The notes: generated by a model not told the origin, from the sequence alone. A stretch of 64,000 nt of DNA from Acidobacteriota bacterium (GCA_026393985.1 JAPKZB010000091.1:62001-126000); one strand, 5' to 3'; counted from the stretch's first letter, positions 45,530 to 55,067 are shown. Numbers and translations are program-made.

Positions 45530-46251
45530 AAACCTACGAAGATCTCGCCCGCCTGATGGAGCACTCGCTCACGCGGCCCGACCTGTCGGAGGAGGACGTT
45601 ATCACCGGCCTCTGGCTGGCCCGCGAGTACCGCGTCGCCGCCGCCGTGGTGCGCCCCTGCGATGTGGACCTCGCCATCCGCACGCTCGACGGCTCCGGTG
45701 TTGCCGTGGCCACCGTGGCCGGCTTCCCGCACGGCTCTTCGAGCACCGCCGCGAAACTCTATGAAGGCCGCGACCTGCTGCGCCGCGGCGCCAAAGAGAT
45801 CGGCCTGGTCGTCAACATCGGCAAGATGATCTCGCGCCAGTTTCAGCACATCGAAACCGAGATTCTGCAGATGAGCGAAAGCTGCCGGCAGGAGGGTGCC
45901 CTCTCGAAGGTGATCTTTGAAAACGGCTACCTGGCCGACGATCTCAAAGTCATCCTTTGCCGCATCTGTAAACGCTGCGAGGTCGATTACGCCGAAACGT
46001 CCACCTGCTTCGGCCCCTCCGGCTACACGCTGCCGGATCTGGCGCTGATGAAGTCCATCCTCAAGGACCGGGTGAAGATGAAGGCCTCTGGCGGCGTCCG
46101 TACCCTCGAAAGCGCCTTTGCGGTATACAATGCAGGCTGCGACCGCTTCGGCTCTACCGCCACGGCCGTCATCCTCGAAGACTGGAAGAGAATCCTCGCC
46201 GAACGCGAAGCAGAAAAGAAACGCGCCGCGGCCCAGGCCCAAGCCACATGA
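45478..46251 (+). CDS. DeoC-family aldolase homologue lacking key catalytic residues
   Basis: A 257-residue TIM-barrel protein of the deoxyribose-phosphate aldolase family, recognised by VATVAGFPHGSSSTAAKLYE, LVVNIGKM, ETSTCFGPSGYTLPDL and KASGGVRTLESA. The Schiff-base lysine in the family motif KTSTGF is replaced by Glu (Glu173 in YAETSTCF), and the catalytic Asp of EIDMVIN is Gly109 in EIGLVVN. The second lysine, Lys202 in MKASGGVRT, is kept. Canonical aldolase activity is therefore doubtful. An internal ATG at 45490 is an alternative start. It overlaps the next gene by ATGA, so the pair is coupled. Confidence 0.8.
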   Translation: MGNTMDPHSEQEARPALETYEDLARLMEHSLTRPDLSEEDVITGLWLAREYRVAAAVVRPCDVDLAIRTLDGSGVAVATVAGFPHGSSSTAAKLYEGRDLLRRGAKEIGLVVNIGKMISRQFQHIETEILQMSESCRQEGALSKVIFENGYLADDLKVILCRICKRCEVDYAETSTCFGPSGYTLPDLALMKSILKDRVKMKASGGVRTLESAFAVYNAGCDRFGSTATAVILEDWKRILAEREAEKKRAAAQAQAT

Positions 46252-47078
46252 CGATTATCGATACCCACCACCACTTCTGGAAGTATTCGGCCGCCGAGTA
46301 CGGCTGGATCAGTGACGAGATGAAGACCATTCGCCGCGACTTTCTGCCGGCGGATTTGAAGAAGACGCTCGACGAGGCCGGCGTCTCCGGCGCCGTCTCC
46401 GTGCAGGCGCGCACGACGGTAGAAGAGAGCGACTGGCTGCTGGGCATGGCCGAAAAACACGACTTTCTGCGCGGGGTGGTCGGCTGGGTCCCGCTAACGG
46501 AGAGCGATGTTGAGAAGCACCTCGAGCGGCTCGCCACGCACAAGAAGTTTAAGGGCGTGCGCCATGTCATTCAAGGCGAGCCGGACGACAACTACATCCT
46601 GCGCCCCGACTTTAACGCCGGGGTGAAGAAGCTGCTCAAGTACAAGCTGCGCTACGACATCCTGATCTACGAGCGGCATCTGAAACCCTCGATCCGTTTT
46701 GTCGACCAGCATCCCAATCAGCTCTTCATCCTCGACCACGTCGCCAAGCCCAAGATCAAAGAGCGCATTCTCTCGCCCTGGCGCGAGGACATGATCGAAC
46801 TCGGCAAACGGCCCAACGTCTACTGCAAGCTCTCGGGCATGATCACCGAAGCCGATTGGAAAAAGTGGAGTTCGGCCGACCTTGCGCCCTACCTCGACAC
46901 CGCCCTCCAGGCCTTTGGCCCCAAGCGGCTGCTATTCGGCTCCGACTGGCCCGTCATGCTGGTCGCCGGGCAGTATAAGCCCTGGGTGGAGCTCATCAAG
47001 CAGACCATTAAGCGGTACTCGGTTGCCGAACAGGAGCAGATTCTCTCCCGCAACGCGATCGCGGCTTACGGGTTATAG
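46248..47078 (+). CDS. Amidohydrolase-2 / sugar-lactonase-like metal-dependent hydrolase
   Basis: A 276-residue TIM-barrel hydrolase of the COG3618 type, which includes L-fucono- and L-rhamnono-lactonases. It has the metal motif DTHHHFW near the N-terminus, FILDHVAKP at about 163-171, YCKLSGMITEADW and LLFGSDWPV. The start lies inside the stop of the DeoC-like gene, which suggests the two act in one sugar or polyol pathway. The exact lactone is not predictable. Confidence 0.85.
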   Translation: MTIIDTHHHFWKYSAAEYGWISDEMKTIRRDFLPADLKKTLDEAGVSGAVSVQARTTVEESDWLLGMAEKHDFLRGVVGWVPLTESDVEKHLERLATHKKFKGVRHVIQGEPDDNYILRPDFNAGVKKLLKYKLRYDILIYERHLKPSIRFVDQHPNQLFILDHVAKPKIKERILSPWREDMIELGKRPNVYCKLSGMITEADWKKWSSADLAPYLDTALQAFGPKRLLFGSDWPVMLVAGQYKPWVELIKQTIKRYSVAEQEQILSRNAIAAYGL

Positions 47079-47096
47079 CGCCGCCCCCGGCGGCGC
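47078..47096. repeat. GC-rich hairpin at the start of a structured intergenic block
   Basis: GCGCCGCC at 47078-47085 and GGCGGCGC at 47089-47096 form an 8-bp perfect stem with a CCC loop, overlapping the stop codon of the amidohydrolase gene. The 152 nt between this gene and the convergent aminotransferase gene hold further inverted repeats (CGGGC/GCCCG at 47110-47123; CCTCGA/TCGAGG at 47142-47165). There is no T-run, so it may act as a bidirectional transcription barrier rather than a classical terminator. Confidence 0.45.
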
Positions 47097-47230
47097 GGTG
47101 GCAACGAGGCGGGCCGATGCCCGTTCAGCCTGCAGCGCGGTCCTCGAGCCAAGGGTGCGTCGAGGCAGCCGCGGGGCCCGGTCCGGTGCCCGGCGGGCCC
47201 GCCCGGGCGCTTCGGCAGTCAGGGGCGGCT

Positions 47231-48325
47231 CTATAGCGCGGCGAGCAGCCGGTCGATGTCGTTCTCGTCGTTGTAGAAATGCGGCGACACGCGCAGCCGG
47301 CCGCAGCGGGCCGACGTCAGAATGTTGTGTTCGGCTTTGAGGCGGGCGGCCAGCCCTCCTGCCTCGCGCCCGGCAAAGCGCGCGCTGGTGATCGGTGTCG
47401 GGCCGGTAGCAGGAAACTCGTCGCTGTATAGCGTCACGCCGGGCACCCGCCGCAGCGCCGCTCGCAGCGTCTCGTTCAACGCCAGCGCGTAGCGCGCCAC
47501 CGGCTCCGGGCCCAACTCGAAGAGCGTATCGACGGCGGCTTCGAGGGCATACAGGCTCGGGAAATCGAGCATGCCGCCTTCGTACTTCTCCGCCGCTTCG
47601 GCAAACACCGGCGCGTCCGTATGGAGATTGTTTACGTTGCGCCAGTCGAAGTGGCTGCGCCACCCGATGACCTGCGGCGCGAGCTGCGCCCGCAGCGCGG
47701 GCGAAACGGCGTAGAACGCCGCGCCATTCGGCGCTAGCATCCATTTGTAGCCGTTCACGGCGAGCAGGTCCGGGCGCACGGCCGCGCCGTCGAACCGCAG
47801 CGCGCCCAGGCACTGCGTGGCATCGACATAGAGCAGCGCGTTGCGCCGGTCGAGTGTTTCCAGATGCGGCGGGCGGAAGCCGGTCGAATAACTCACCTGG
47901 CTGATGACAATCAGGCGCGTCCGCGCGGTGATCTGATCCTGCAGCCGCTCCCAGGGCGCGGCGACGAACTTCACGCCCCGGTTAGCCAGCAGGGCGGGGA
48001 AGTAGAGCTGGTTCGGGAACTCGTTTTCGAGCGTGACGATCTCGTCGCCGGGCGCCCAGTCCAGACCGTTCAGCAGCAGCGAGAGCGGCGTGGCCGCGTT
48101 GGGAGCAAAGGCGATGTCGTCCGCCTGCGCTCCCACCAAACGGGCCAGTTTGGCGCGCAGCCGGTCTATATCGTCAAACCACGCCAGGAAATCGCCGCAA
48201 GCAAAGTCGTCCCGCCGGTCGAGATGGCCCACCATGGCCGCCCGTCCCCGGCGGGACAGGAGGCCATAGGTGGCCGTGTTCAAATAGGTAAACCGCGCAA
48301 GCGCTGGAAACTGATCGCGGAGCAC
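47231..48325 (-). CDS. Class-V aminotransferase (cysteine desulfurase/isopenicillin-N epimerase-like)
   Basis: A 364-residue PLP enzyme. YVDATQCLGALRFD supplies the aspartate that contacts the pyridine nitrogen and VNGYKWMLAPNGAAF supplies the Schiff-base lysine. The N-terminal FTYLNTATYGLLSRRG is typical of the epimerase-like branch. A cysteine-bearing CGRLRVSPHFYN near the C-terminus is in the usual RxSPHFYN position. Start codon is GTG, 4 nt after the proS stop, so it is in the proS operon. The substrate is unknown. Confidence 0.85.
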   Translation of the reverse strand: MLRDQFPALARFTYLNTATYGLLSRRGRAAMVGHLDRRDDFACGDFLAWFDDIDRLRAKLARLVGAQADDIAFAPNAATPLSLLLNGLDWAPGDEIVTLENEFPNQLYFPALLANRGVKFVAAPWERLQDQITARTRLIVISQVSYSTGFRPPHLETLDRRNALLYVDATQCLGALRFDGAAVRPDLLAVNGYKWMLAPNGAAFYAVSPALRAQLAPQVIGWRSHFDWRNVNNLHTDAPVFAEAAEKYEGGMLDFPSLYALEAAVDTLFELGPEPVARYALALNETLRAALRRVPGVTLYSDEFPATGPTPITSARFAGREAGGLAARLKAEHNILTSARCGRLRVSPHFYNDENDIDRLLAAL

Positions 48326-48329
48326 CGCC

Positions 48330-50033
48330 CTAGCCCCGCAGCAGCCGCGCCACGTGGGCCGCCGCGTCCGCCACCGCCACCTCTTCGGCCGACTTGCTCC
48401 GGCGCGTCACGACTTCGACAATCCCCTGCGGCAGCTTCTTGCCGATCGTGATGCGATAGGGAATCCCAATCAACTCAGCATCTTTGAACTTCACGCCCGG
48501 ACGCTCGTCGCGATCATCGAGCAGCACGTCGATGCCCAGCGCCTTGCACTCGCGGTAGAGCGCGGCCGCGGCTTCCCGCTGAGCGGCGTCGGCATAGTAG
48601 ACCGGGGTGATGACCACCTGAAACGGAGCGATCGACGCCGGCATCGCGATGCCGCTGTCATCGTGATAGAGCTCAATGGCCGCGCACAAAATCCGCTCGA
48701 CGCCGATCCCGTAGCTGCCCATGATTACGGTGACCTCTTTGCCGTCCTGATCGAGCACCTTTAGGCCCATTGACTCCGAATACTTATAGCCGAGCTTGAA
48801 GATGTGCCCGATCTCGACGGTCTTGACGAGTTTGAGCGGCGCGCCGGTTTCGACATGCGTATCGCCCTCGGCCACCTGCCGCAGGTCGTGCGTCACGGCC
48901 GCGAAGTCCTCCCCGGGCGTCACGTGGCGCAGATGGTAGTCGTCTTTATTGGCGCCCGCAATCAGGTTCTTGCGGCCGGCGAGCGCCGCATCGAGCAGAA
49001 TGGGCATGTTCCGCACGCCCACCGGGCCAAGCGATCCGGGAGCGGCGCCGAACCAGTCCTGGATCTCGGCCGGGTGCGCCGGGCGCAGGTCGGAGGCGCC
49101 GGTGGCCGAGCCGAGTTTGGCTTCGTTCAGTTGATGATCGCCGCGCAGCAGGCACAGGTACGGCTTGCCATCGCCCACATACACCACCGACTTCATCAGA
49201 TTCGTCGCCGGCACGCCCGTAAAGGCCGCCAACTGGTCAATCGTCTTCTGGCCGGGGGTATGAAACTCTTCCGGCTCCAGATCGCCCTCGACATCGGGTG
49301 CGGCCGGCGGCATCGGCGTCGAGACCGCCTTTTCGAGGTTGGCCGCATAGCCGGCCTCTTCGCAAACCGCCACAAAATCTTCGCCCGCCGCCGACTCCAC
49401 CATGAACTCGTGCGACTGGCTGCCGCCCATGGCGCCCGAATGCGCCTCTACGGCGAGAAACTTCAGCCCGCAGCGCTCGAAAATGCGATAGTAAGCCGCC
49501 CGGTGCTTCTCATAGGAGACGTCGAGCCCCGCCGGCAGCAGATCAAACGAGTAGCTGTCCTTCATCAGAAACTGCCGCACGCGGAGCAGGCCCGATTTTG
49601 GGCGCGGTTCGTCGCGGAACTTGGTCTGAATCTGGTACCAGATCTGCGGCAGCTGCTTGTAGCTGCGCACTTCGCCGCGCGCGAGCGCCGTCATGACCTC
49701 TTCGTGCGTCATGCCGAGGCAGAGGTCGCGCCCAAAACGGTCCTTCAGCCGGAACATGTTGTCGCCCATCACGTCCCAGCGTCCGGACTCCTTCCAGACC
49801 TCGGCCGGGTTCAGCGCGGGCAACAGCATCTCCTGCGCGCCGATGGCGTCCATCTCCTCCCGGATAATCTGCTGAATCTTCAACAGGCTGCGCTGGGCCA
49901 GCGGCAGATAGTTGTAGATGCCGGCCGCCAACTGGCGGACATAGCCGGCGCGCAGCAGCAGTTGATGGCTGACCACCTCGGCCTCGGCGGGGGTTTCCCG
50001 CAGAGTAGGAACGTACAATTGACTCCAAAACAT
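48330..50033 (-). CDS. proS: Prolyl-tRNA synthetase, bacterial (ProS) type
   Basis: A 567-residue class II synthetase. Motif 1 is near [20 protein letters not shown], motif 2 near [22 protein letters not shown], motif 3 near [12 protein letters not shown], and the anticodon-binding domain follows ([15 protein letters not shown]). The editing (INS) domain between motifs 2 and 3 is present (about 225-385, with [19 protein letters not shown]), as in the bacterial-type enzyme. It is followed by the aminotransferase gene and is divergent from rpiB across 47 nt. Confidence 0.96.
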   Translation of the reverse strand: MFWSQLYVPTLRETPAEAEVVSHQLLLRAGYVRQLAAGIYNYLPLAQRSLLKIQQIIREEMDAIGAQEMLLPALNPAEVWKESGRWDVMGDNMFRLKDRFGRDLCLGMTHEEVMTALARGEVRSYKQLPQIWYQIQTKFRDEPRPKSGLLRVRQFLMKDSYSFDLLPAGLDVSYEKHRAAYYRIFERCGLKFLAVEAHSGAMGGSQSHEFMVESAAGEDFVAVCEEAGYAANLEKAVSTPMPPAAPDVEGDLEPEEFHTPGQKTIDQLAAFTGVPATNLMKSVVYVGDGKPYLCLLRGDHQLNEAKLGSATGASDLRPAHPAEIQDWFGAAPGSLGPVGVRNMPILLDAALAGRKNLIAGANKDDYHLRHVTPGEDFAAVTHDLRQVAEGDTHVETGAPLKLVKTVEIGHIFKLGYKYSESMGLKVLDQDGKEVTVIMGSYGIGVERILCAAIELYHDDSGIAMPASIAPFQVVITPVYYADAAQREAAAALYRECKALGIDVLLDDRDERPGVKFKDAELIGIPYRITIGKKLPQGIVEVVTRRSKSAEEVAVADAAAHVARLLRG

Positions 50034-50080
50034 AGAGAATTGACCGATTTTAGCATGGTAGAATAAAGGTTTAAGCGGTT

Positions 50081-50524
50081 ATGAAGATTGCCATCGGCTC
50101 TGACCATGCGGGTTTCGAATTGAAAGAGCAACTTCGCGATACGCTGCGCGCCGCCGGGTACGAGGTGGCCGACCTGGGTACAGCCTCCACCGAATCGACC
50201 GACTACCCCGATTTCGCCGCGGCCGTGGCGCGCGCCGTCCGTGACGGGCAGGCCGGCAAGGGGATCCTGATCTGTTCGAGTGGTGTCGGCATGTCGATAG
50301 CCGCCAACAAGATCAAGGGCATCCGCGCGGCGCTGGGTACCAATCCGGAGGAGGTCTCCTTCGTCCGGCGCCACAATGACGCGAACGTCCTGGCCATCGG
50401 CGCTAAGTACACCGGCGCCGCCTTGGCCGGCGAACTCGTCAATATCTTTCTGACCACCGAGTTTGAAGGCGGCCGCCACCAGCGCCGCCTCGACAAAATC
50501 AAAGTTCTGGAGCAGACGGAATAA
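50081..50524 (+). CDS. rpiB: Ribose-5-phosphate isomerase B
   Basis: A 147-residue RpiB/LacAB-family isomerase interconverting ribose 5-phosphate and ribulose 5-phosphate. It shows SDHAGFELK at the N-terminus, the active-site cysteine in [20 protein letters not shown] and [13 protein letters not shown]. Start ATG 50081, 5 nt before glyA, so rpiB, glyA and the glycosyltransferase form a plus-strand run. Confidence 0.94.
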   Translation: MKIAIGSDHAGFELKEQLRDTLRAAGYEVADLGTASTESTDYPDFAAAVARAVRDGQAGKGILICSSGVGMSIAANKIKGIRAALGTNPEEVSFVRRHNDANVLAIGAKYTGAALAGELVNIFLTTEFEGGRHQRRLDKIKVLEQTE

Positions 50525-50529
50525 AAGGA

Positions 50530-51816
50530 ATGAGCAACACAATGCAACGGCCCCTGGCTGAAGTCGATCCACAGGTCTACGAGGCGATCCAGCACGAGGC
50601 CGAGCGGCAAAACAGCCGCCTGGAACTGATCGCCAGCGAGAACTTCACCTCCGAGGCGATTCTTGAAGCCGCCGGCAGCGTCTTTACGAATAAGTACGCC
50701 GAAGGCTATCCCGGCAAACGCTACTACGGCGGCTGCGAGTATGCCGATGTGGTGGAAAACCTGGCGCGCGACCGCGCCAAGCAGCTCTTTCAGGCCGAAC
50801 ACGCCAATGTTCAGCCCCACTCCGGCTCCCAGGCCAACGCCGCTGCTTACATGGCCCTGCTCGAGCCCGGCGACACCATCCTTGGCATGGACCTCGCGCA
50901 CGGCGGCCATCTGACGCACGGGCATAAGCTGAACTTTTCCGGTAAGCTCTACCGCGTCGTCAGCTACGGGGTGAAGCAGGACGATGAGCGCATCGACTAC
51001 GACCAGGTCGCTCGCCTGGCCGAAGAGCACAAACCGAAGCTGATCATCGCGGGAGCAAGCGCCTACCCGCGCATCATCGATTTTGCCCGCTTCCGCGCGA
51101 TTGCCGACTCCGTCGGCGCGTACTTCCTCGTCGACATGGCCCACTTCTCGGGCCTTGTGGCGGCCGGTCTATATCCCAACCCCATGGCGCATGCGGATGT
51201 GGTCACCACCACCACCCACAAAACGCTGCGCGGACCGCGGAGCGGTCTGATTCTGTGCCGCAGTCAGCATGCGGCCCTCATCGACCGCTGCGTCTTTCCC
51301 GGCCAGCAGGGCGGACCGCTCGTGCATATCATCGCCGCCAAGGCGACCTGTTTCCTCGAAGCCCTGAAGCCCTCTTTCGTCGACTATCAGCGGCAGGTGA
51401 TCGCCAACGCGCAAGCGATGGCCGCGGCCATCGCCGAAGGCGGCTACCGCGTCGTCAGCGGCGGCACCGATACCCATCTGGCCCTCATCGATGTCTTTGC
51501 CAAAGGCGTCAAGGGTAAGGACGCCGAAAAGGCGCTCGACGAAGCCTATATCACGGTGAACAAGAACGGCATTCCGTTCGACAAGAACCCCCCGCTGAAC
51601 CCGAGCGGCATCCGCGTCGGCTCGCCGGCGCTCACCACCCGCGGCTTCACCGCCCCCGAGATGCGCACCGTGGGCGCGCTCATCGCCGAAGTGCTCGATG
51701 CTGTGGCCGCTCACGGGCTCGAGGGCGCCGAACCGGCCGTTCACGCCGTCCGCGCCAAGGTCGGGCAGTTGACCGATCTCCATCCGCTGTATGACTGGAA
51801 ACTGGCGCGGGCCTAG
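50530..51816 (+). CDS. glyA: Serine hydroxymethyltransferase
   Basis: A 428-residue PLP enzyme interconverting serine/glycine and feeding one-carbon units to tetrahydrofolate. [40 protein letters not shown] and the PLP-lysine motif [19 protein letters not shown] are all present. It starts 5 nt after rpiB and overlaps the glycosyltransferase gene by 26 nt. Confidence 0.97.
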   Translation: MSNTMQRPLAEVDPQVYEAIQHEAERQNSRLELIASENFTSEAILEAAGSVFTNKYAEGYPGKRYYGGCEYADVVENLARDRAKQLFQAEHANVQPHSGSQANAAAYMALLEPGDTILGMDLAHGGHLTHGHKLNFSGKLYRVVSYGVKQDDERIDYDQVARLAEEHKPKLIIAGASAYPRIIDFARFRAIADSVGAYFLVDMAHFSGLVAAGLYPNPMAHADVVTTTTHKTLRGPRSGLILCRSQHAALIDRCVFPGQQGGPLVHIIAAKATCFLEALKPSFVDYQRQVIANAQAMAAAIAEGGYRVVSGGTDTHLALIDVFAKGVKGKDAEKALDEAYITVNKNGIPFDKNPPLNPSGIRVGSPALTTRGFTAPEMRTVGALIAEVLDAVAAHGLEGAEPAVHAVRAKVGQLTDLHPLYDWKLARA

Positions 51817-52966
51817 CGCGGATGGCCCGGGTCGCGATTCCCGGGTCGCGATTGATGTTCGCCATTGGCGGGATTTCGGATATGGTACCTACATCCGGAA
51901 TCTCGTCCGGACGCTGGCGAAGGTCGACAGCGAATTCCAATTTCAGCTCATCGCCCGGTCCGAACATCTGCAGGAACTCGCGGCGCTGCCCTCGCACTTT
52001 ACCGCCATCCCCTACGATCGCACCGACAAGGACCGGCTCGACAACATCGCCTTGCCCTGGTTTCTGCGCAAGCTCCGCCCGGACCTCGTCCATATTCCCC
52101 TCAACTCGGTGCCCTGGTTCCTCCCCCGGCCCTATGTGGTCACCATCCACGACCTCTCCACGCTCGTCTTCGGCCTCGGCAACCAGGCGCGCGACCGCCT
52201 GCACCGCATGCGCTTTCGCCGCGGGCTCGTCCGTGCCGACCGGGTGATTGCCGTCAGCGACTCCACCCGGCGGGACGTGCAGAACCTGTTGAATATCCCC
52301 CCGGGGCGCGTCCGCCGCATCTACAACGCCATCGACGGCGACTTTTCCGCCTCCGGCGCCGCCGCCGAAGTTCAGGGCACCCTCGACCGCTATCAGATCG
52401 ACTACCCCTTCCTGCTCTATGCCGGATCGGTGCGGCCGCAGAAAAACGTCGCCCGCATCATTGAAGCCTTCGCCGTGCTCCGGGAGGATCTCGAACAGCA
52501 TCCCCGGTACCGGGACCTGCGCCTGGTCATCATCGGGGACGAGATGTCCAAATATCCCAACATTCGCCGGGCCGTGCTGCAGGGCCGCGTCGAAAAGCAG
52601 GTGCGGTTCCTCGGCTTTGTTCCGGCCGAGGCGCTGCATGCCTTCTACCGGGCCGCCGAGGTCTTCGTCTTCCCATCGCTTTACGAGGGCTTCGGCCTGC
52701 CTCCGCTGGAGGCCATGGCCTCCGGCACCCCGGTGGTCACCAGCGGCGTCAGTGCGCTGCCCGAAGTCGTCGGTGAAGCGGCCATGATCGTCAAGCCGGA
52801 AAACGTCTTCGATATCGCCCGCGGGATCAAAGAGGTGTTGCTTAATGAGACGCTCCGCTGCTCGCTCGTCGAGCAGGGTTTGGAGCAGGCCCGCCGGTTC
52901 AGCTGGTACGACACGGCAACCCAGGTGCTCGATACCTACCGCGAAGTGCTAGCTGCCCGCCGCTAG
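51791..52966 (+). CDS. Family 4 glycosyltransferase
   Basis: A 391-residue GT-B glycosyltransferase. The donor-binding half has [20 protein letters not shown] (about 210-229), [20 protein letters not shown] and the characteristic [19 protein letters not shown] with [17 protein letters not shown]. Sugar donor and acceptor are unknown. The start overlaps glyA by 26 nt, and its 3' end overlaps the end of the opposing HTH gene by 18 nt. Confidence 0.9.
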   Translation: MTGNWRGPSADGPGRDSRVAIDVRHWRDFGYGTYIRNLVRTLAKVDSEFQFQLIARSEHLQELAALPSHFTAIPYDRTDKDRLDNIALPWFLRKLRPDLVHIPLNSVPWFLPRPYVVTIHDLSTLVFGLGNQARDRLHRMRFRRGLVRADRVIAVSDSTRRDVQNLLNIPPGRVRRIYNAIDGDFSASGAAAEVQGTLDRYQIDYPFLLYAGSVRPQKNVARIIEAFAVLREDLEQHPRYRDLRLVIIGDEMSKYPNIRRAVLQGRVEKQVRFLGFVPAEALHAFYRAAEVFVFPSLYEGFGLPPLEAMASGTPVVTSGVSALPEVVGEAAMIVKPENVFDIARGIKEVLLNETLRCSLVEQGLEQARRFSWYDTATQVLDTYREVLAARR

Positions 52967-53671
52967 GTCGGTCCAGCGCCGGCGCTGGTTTAACCAGACC
53001 ACCCGCGCCAGCACCAGCCGCAGCAGATCCGTGCCGGCCAGCGGAATCCGTGTCGCGCCCGCCTCGGCCGGCCCCTGCTCGTCGGTTTCCCGCGTCAGGA
53101 GCGTCAGATGGTCGCTCTCGCGCCGGATCGCCCGGACCAGCGCGCCAGCCGGGGTGTTCACCACGTAGTAGCCCTGGGGCTGCAGGTGGCTCCGCAGCGT
53201 CTCGGACTGATCGAGCAGAACCAGATCCCCCTCGGCGAACACCGCAACCATCTCCGGGTCCGCCGCCAGCCGCGCCACCATCGGCTGCGTGGTCTGGCTG
53301 GCCTGCTGGTAAGGTACCGTGTGCACTTCGGGGGTGAGGACGTGGAGCGGAAGCGGGTATCCAGGGCCCAGGAGTCCCTCTAGTACCGGGACCGCCACGA
53401 CGCGCGACTCCAAATTCGCGTTACGGTTGAGAAAGGCCATCATCTCCTGGCGGTCGATGAGATCAAAAAGGGAGATCTCCAGTCTTTGCAGAATCACATC
53501 GGCTAGGTCGCTTGAGAGCAGCCGCTGTCCTTTCAACACGTTATGCATGTGGGGCTGCGAGATTCCGGTGAGCTTGGCGAGCGCACGCTCGGTGGACTCC
53601 CCGTTGCGGACCCGGCGGCGCAACTCCTCGACGAGGTTTTCCTGGACATGGGAAAGGAGCAAAAAACGCAA
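52949..53671 (-). CDS. HTH transcriptional regulator with a degenerate LexA/CI-like C-terminal domain
   Basis: A protein of about 240 residues from TTG 53671 (another in-frame TTG lies at 53662). The frame is open to a GTG at 54046, but the upstream part lies over AT-richer control DNA and the divergent gene. An XRE-type HTH, ERALAKLTGISQPHMHNVLK, is near the N-terminus. The C-terminal half (MVAVFAEGDLVLLDQSETL, YYVVNTPAGALVRAI) resembles a peptidase S24 repressor domain, but the serine position (DPEMVAVF) and the lysine position (Arg) are changed, so self-cleavage is unlikely. It is divergent from the Zn-finger gene. The C-terminal assignment is tentative. Confidence 0.65.
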   Translation of the reverse strand: MRFLLLSHVQENLVEELRRRVRNGESTERALAKLTGISQPHMHNVLKGQRLLSSDLADVILQRLEISLFDLIDRQEMMAFLNRNANLESRVVAVPVLEGLLGPGYPLPLHVLTPEVHTVPYQQASQTTQPMVARLAADPEMVAVFAEGDLVLLDQSETLRSHLQPQGYYVVNTPAGALVRAIRRESDHLTLLTRETDEQGPAEAGATRIPLAGTDLLRLVLARVVWLNQRRRWTDLAAGS

Positions 53672-53672
53672 G

Positions 53673-53806
53673 TGGGGGTGATTCCTTTGGGAAATAGGTA
53701 CTGGAGCTAATGGTAATGGTAGCAAGAATTTATTGAAATCAGATGGGGGTATTTCAAATAGGAATACCCGCAAGCTACTGAAATCATTACCCTGCGTGGG
53801 GGTATT
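53673..53806. promoter_or_regulatory. Repeat-bearing control region between divergent regulator genes
   Basis: The non-coding stretch between 53672 and 53946 is visibly richer in A and T than its surroundings. It holds TGGGGGTATT twice exactly (53744-53753 and 53797-53806) and a near copy TGGGGGTGATT (53673-53683). The middle copy also pairs with a downstream inverted copy: GGGTATT at 53747-53753 and AATACCC at 53763-53769. These are candidate binding sites for the adjacent HTH protein or its partner. A TTGACG at 53848 might be part of a promoter but has no well-spaced -10. Confidence 0.5.
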
Positions 53807-53946
53807 GCGACTGTTCCACTTATTCTCGAAAAAAAAATCACATTTCGTTGACGAAAATCGAGGCCAAAATACTCTGGGATTGGAATTGGAAGCAAGGCGC
53901 ACTCCCGGGAGCACATCGGGAGGCTTACCTTGAGGAGATAGTACAA

Positions 53947-54531
53947 ATGGAATGGACTCGTACAGAAACAATCGCGCTTGCCGCGTCCCAGTGCGTGCAC
54001 TGCCACGGTTTGGGCCTTCGCCTCGGCAAAAGAGGCGGATCATCACCTTGTCTTTGTGTGATGCGCACGATTTTTCGCGCCTGCTACCGGCGCTTCCGGG
54101 AATGCGCGGTTAAAGAAAAGAGCTTGACGCAGGTGAGCCTCGAGTATTCGGGCGGTCCTGCCCGGCGCAACACCTGGGGCCGGAAGGATGAGGAGTATAT
54201 GGCCGACTTCATCCTGGTAACCAAGCGGACGCTGACCCCCGAGCAGTACGAGATCTTCAAATTTCACTATCTGCTCGGCGCCAGCAATACCATGTGTTGC
54301 AAACGCCTGAATATTGACAAAGGTACGTTTTTTCACACCATCTACCGCATTGAAGAGACCCTCGGTCGCGTCTTCCGCGAGTTGCGCCCCTTTGCCCTAT
54401 TCCCTCTCGATGAGTATTTCAAGGGCGCCAAGCCGGAAGACATCTCCGCGATCCGTCTGCAGCGGGTCGTGCACATGGAGCGGACCCACGAACCGCTCTC
54501 GAATCTGGTGCCGCTGAAGAAGGCTGCCTGA
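53947..54531 (+). CDS. Small Zn-finger/HTH protein, possible sigma- or antitermination-like regulator
   Basis: A 194-residue protein. Start ATG 53947 is preferred because GAGGAG lies 9 nt upstream; an open frame from TTG 53848 is possible. The N-terminus has CVHCHGLGL and, about 14 residues later, CLCVMR, a likely zinc-binding cysteine cluster. The C-terminal half, LTPEQYEIFKFHYLLGASN then MCCKRLNIDKGTFFHTIYRI, resembles a sigma region-4 type HTH, as found in small sigma-like proteins and phage Q-type antiterminators. I do not know a named family. It is divergent from a repressor-like gene and convergent with tadA (stops adjacent). Confidence 0.6.
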   Translation: MEWTRTETIALAASQCVHCHGLGLRLGKRGGSSPCLCVMRTIFRACYRRFRECAVKEKSLTQVSLEYSGGPARRNTWGRKDEEYMADFILVTKRTLTPEQYEIFKFHYLLGASNTMCCKRLNIDKGTFFHTIYRIEETLGRVFRELRPFALFPLDEYFKGAKPEDISAIRLQRVVHMERTHEPLSNLVPLKKAA

Positions 54532-54999
54532 TCATCGTGCCGCGCGCTTGCGGGCGAAGAACTCCTGCAGAAGCGTAGCGCAAACGTCGCCCAAGACACC
54601 CTCGACGATAGTGACCTGATGGTTCAACAGGTCGCTGTCGGCGAGGGTGAACTTACTGCGGACTCCGCCAAAACGGAGGTCGCGAGCCCCGAAAACCAAC
54701 GTTCCAATGCGGGCGTGGACGATGGCCCCGGCGCACATCACGCAAGGTTCGAGCGTAGCGTAGAGCGTGGCGCCCTCGAGCCGGTAGTTGGCCCGCCGTT
54801 GGCCGGCCGCGCGCAGTGCGACGATTTCGGCATGCGCGGTCGGGTCGTGCCGCGAAACCGGAGCATTATGGGCCGCCGCCAGGATTTCACCCTGCTCATC
54901 GACGACTACCGCGCCAACGGGTACCTCGCCCGCCGCCTCGGCCAGCCGGGCTTGTTCAAGGGCCAGACGCATGTAGCTTTCATGGGGCGAAATGGGCAC
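54532..54999 (-). CDS. tadA: tRNA-specific adenosine-34 deaminase
   Basis: A 155-residue zinc deaminase converting A34 to inosine in tRNA-Arg. It has the HAE catalytic motif in DPTAHAEIVALR and the zinc cysteines in TLEPCVMCAGAIVHAR, with GARDLRFGGVRS after it. Length is normal. The stop directly abuts the stop of the opposing Zn-finger gene. Confidence 0.95.
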   Translation of the reverse strand: MPISPHESYMRLALEQARLAEAAGEVPVGAVVVDEQGEILAAAHNAPVSRHDPTAHAEIVALRAAGQRRANYRLEGATLYATLEPCVMCAGAIVHARIGTLVFGARDLRFGGVRSKFTLADSDLLNHQVTIVEGVLGDVCATLLQEFFARKRAAR

Positions 55000-55040
55000 C
55001 GAACCCTTATTTTACCGTGTCCGGAAGCACCGGCCGGCCT

Positions 55041-55067
55041 TTGACTTGGTGGGTTAATTGGGATAAT
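55041..55067 (+). promoter_or_regulatory. Candidate promoter for the PSCyt/DUF1501 operon
   Basis: TTGACT at 55041-55046 and GATAAT at 55062-55067 resemble -35 and -10 hexamers with a 15-nt spacer (shorter than the ideal 17). They lie in the 120-nt gap between tadA (minus) and the cytochrome gene (plus), the only non-coding space available to start this operon. A GAGGTG ribosome site precedes the ATG at 55120. Confidence 0.45.

Noticed and set aside
50034-50080. Sigma-70 promoter in the proS/rpiB gap
   Set aside because: TTGACC (50040) and TAGAAT (50059) look like promoter hexamers, but the 13-nt spacer is too short to support a call.
53672-54046. Upstream extension of the HTH regulator to GTG 54046
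   Set aside because: It would run through the repeat-bearing control DNA and the start of the divergent gene, and the translation there (Phe/Ser/Pro-rich) is not domain-like.
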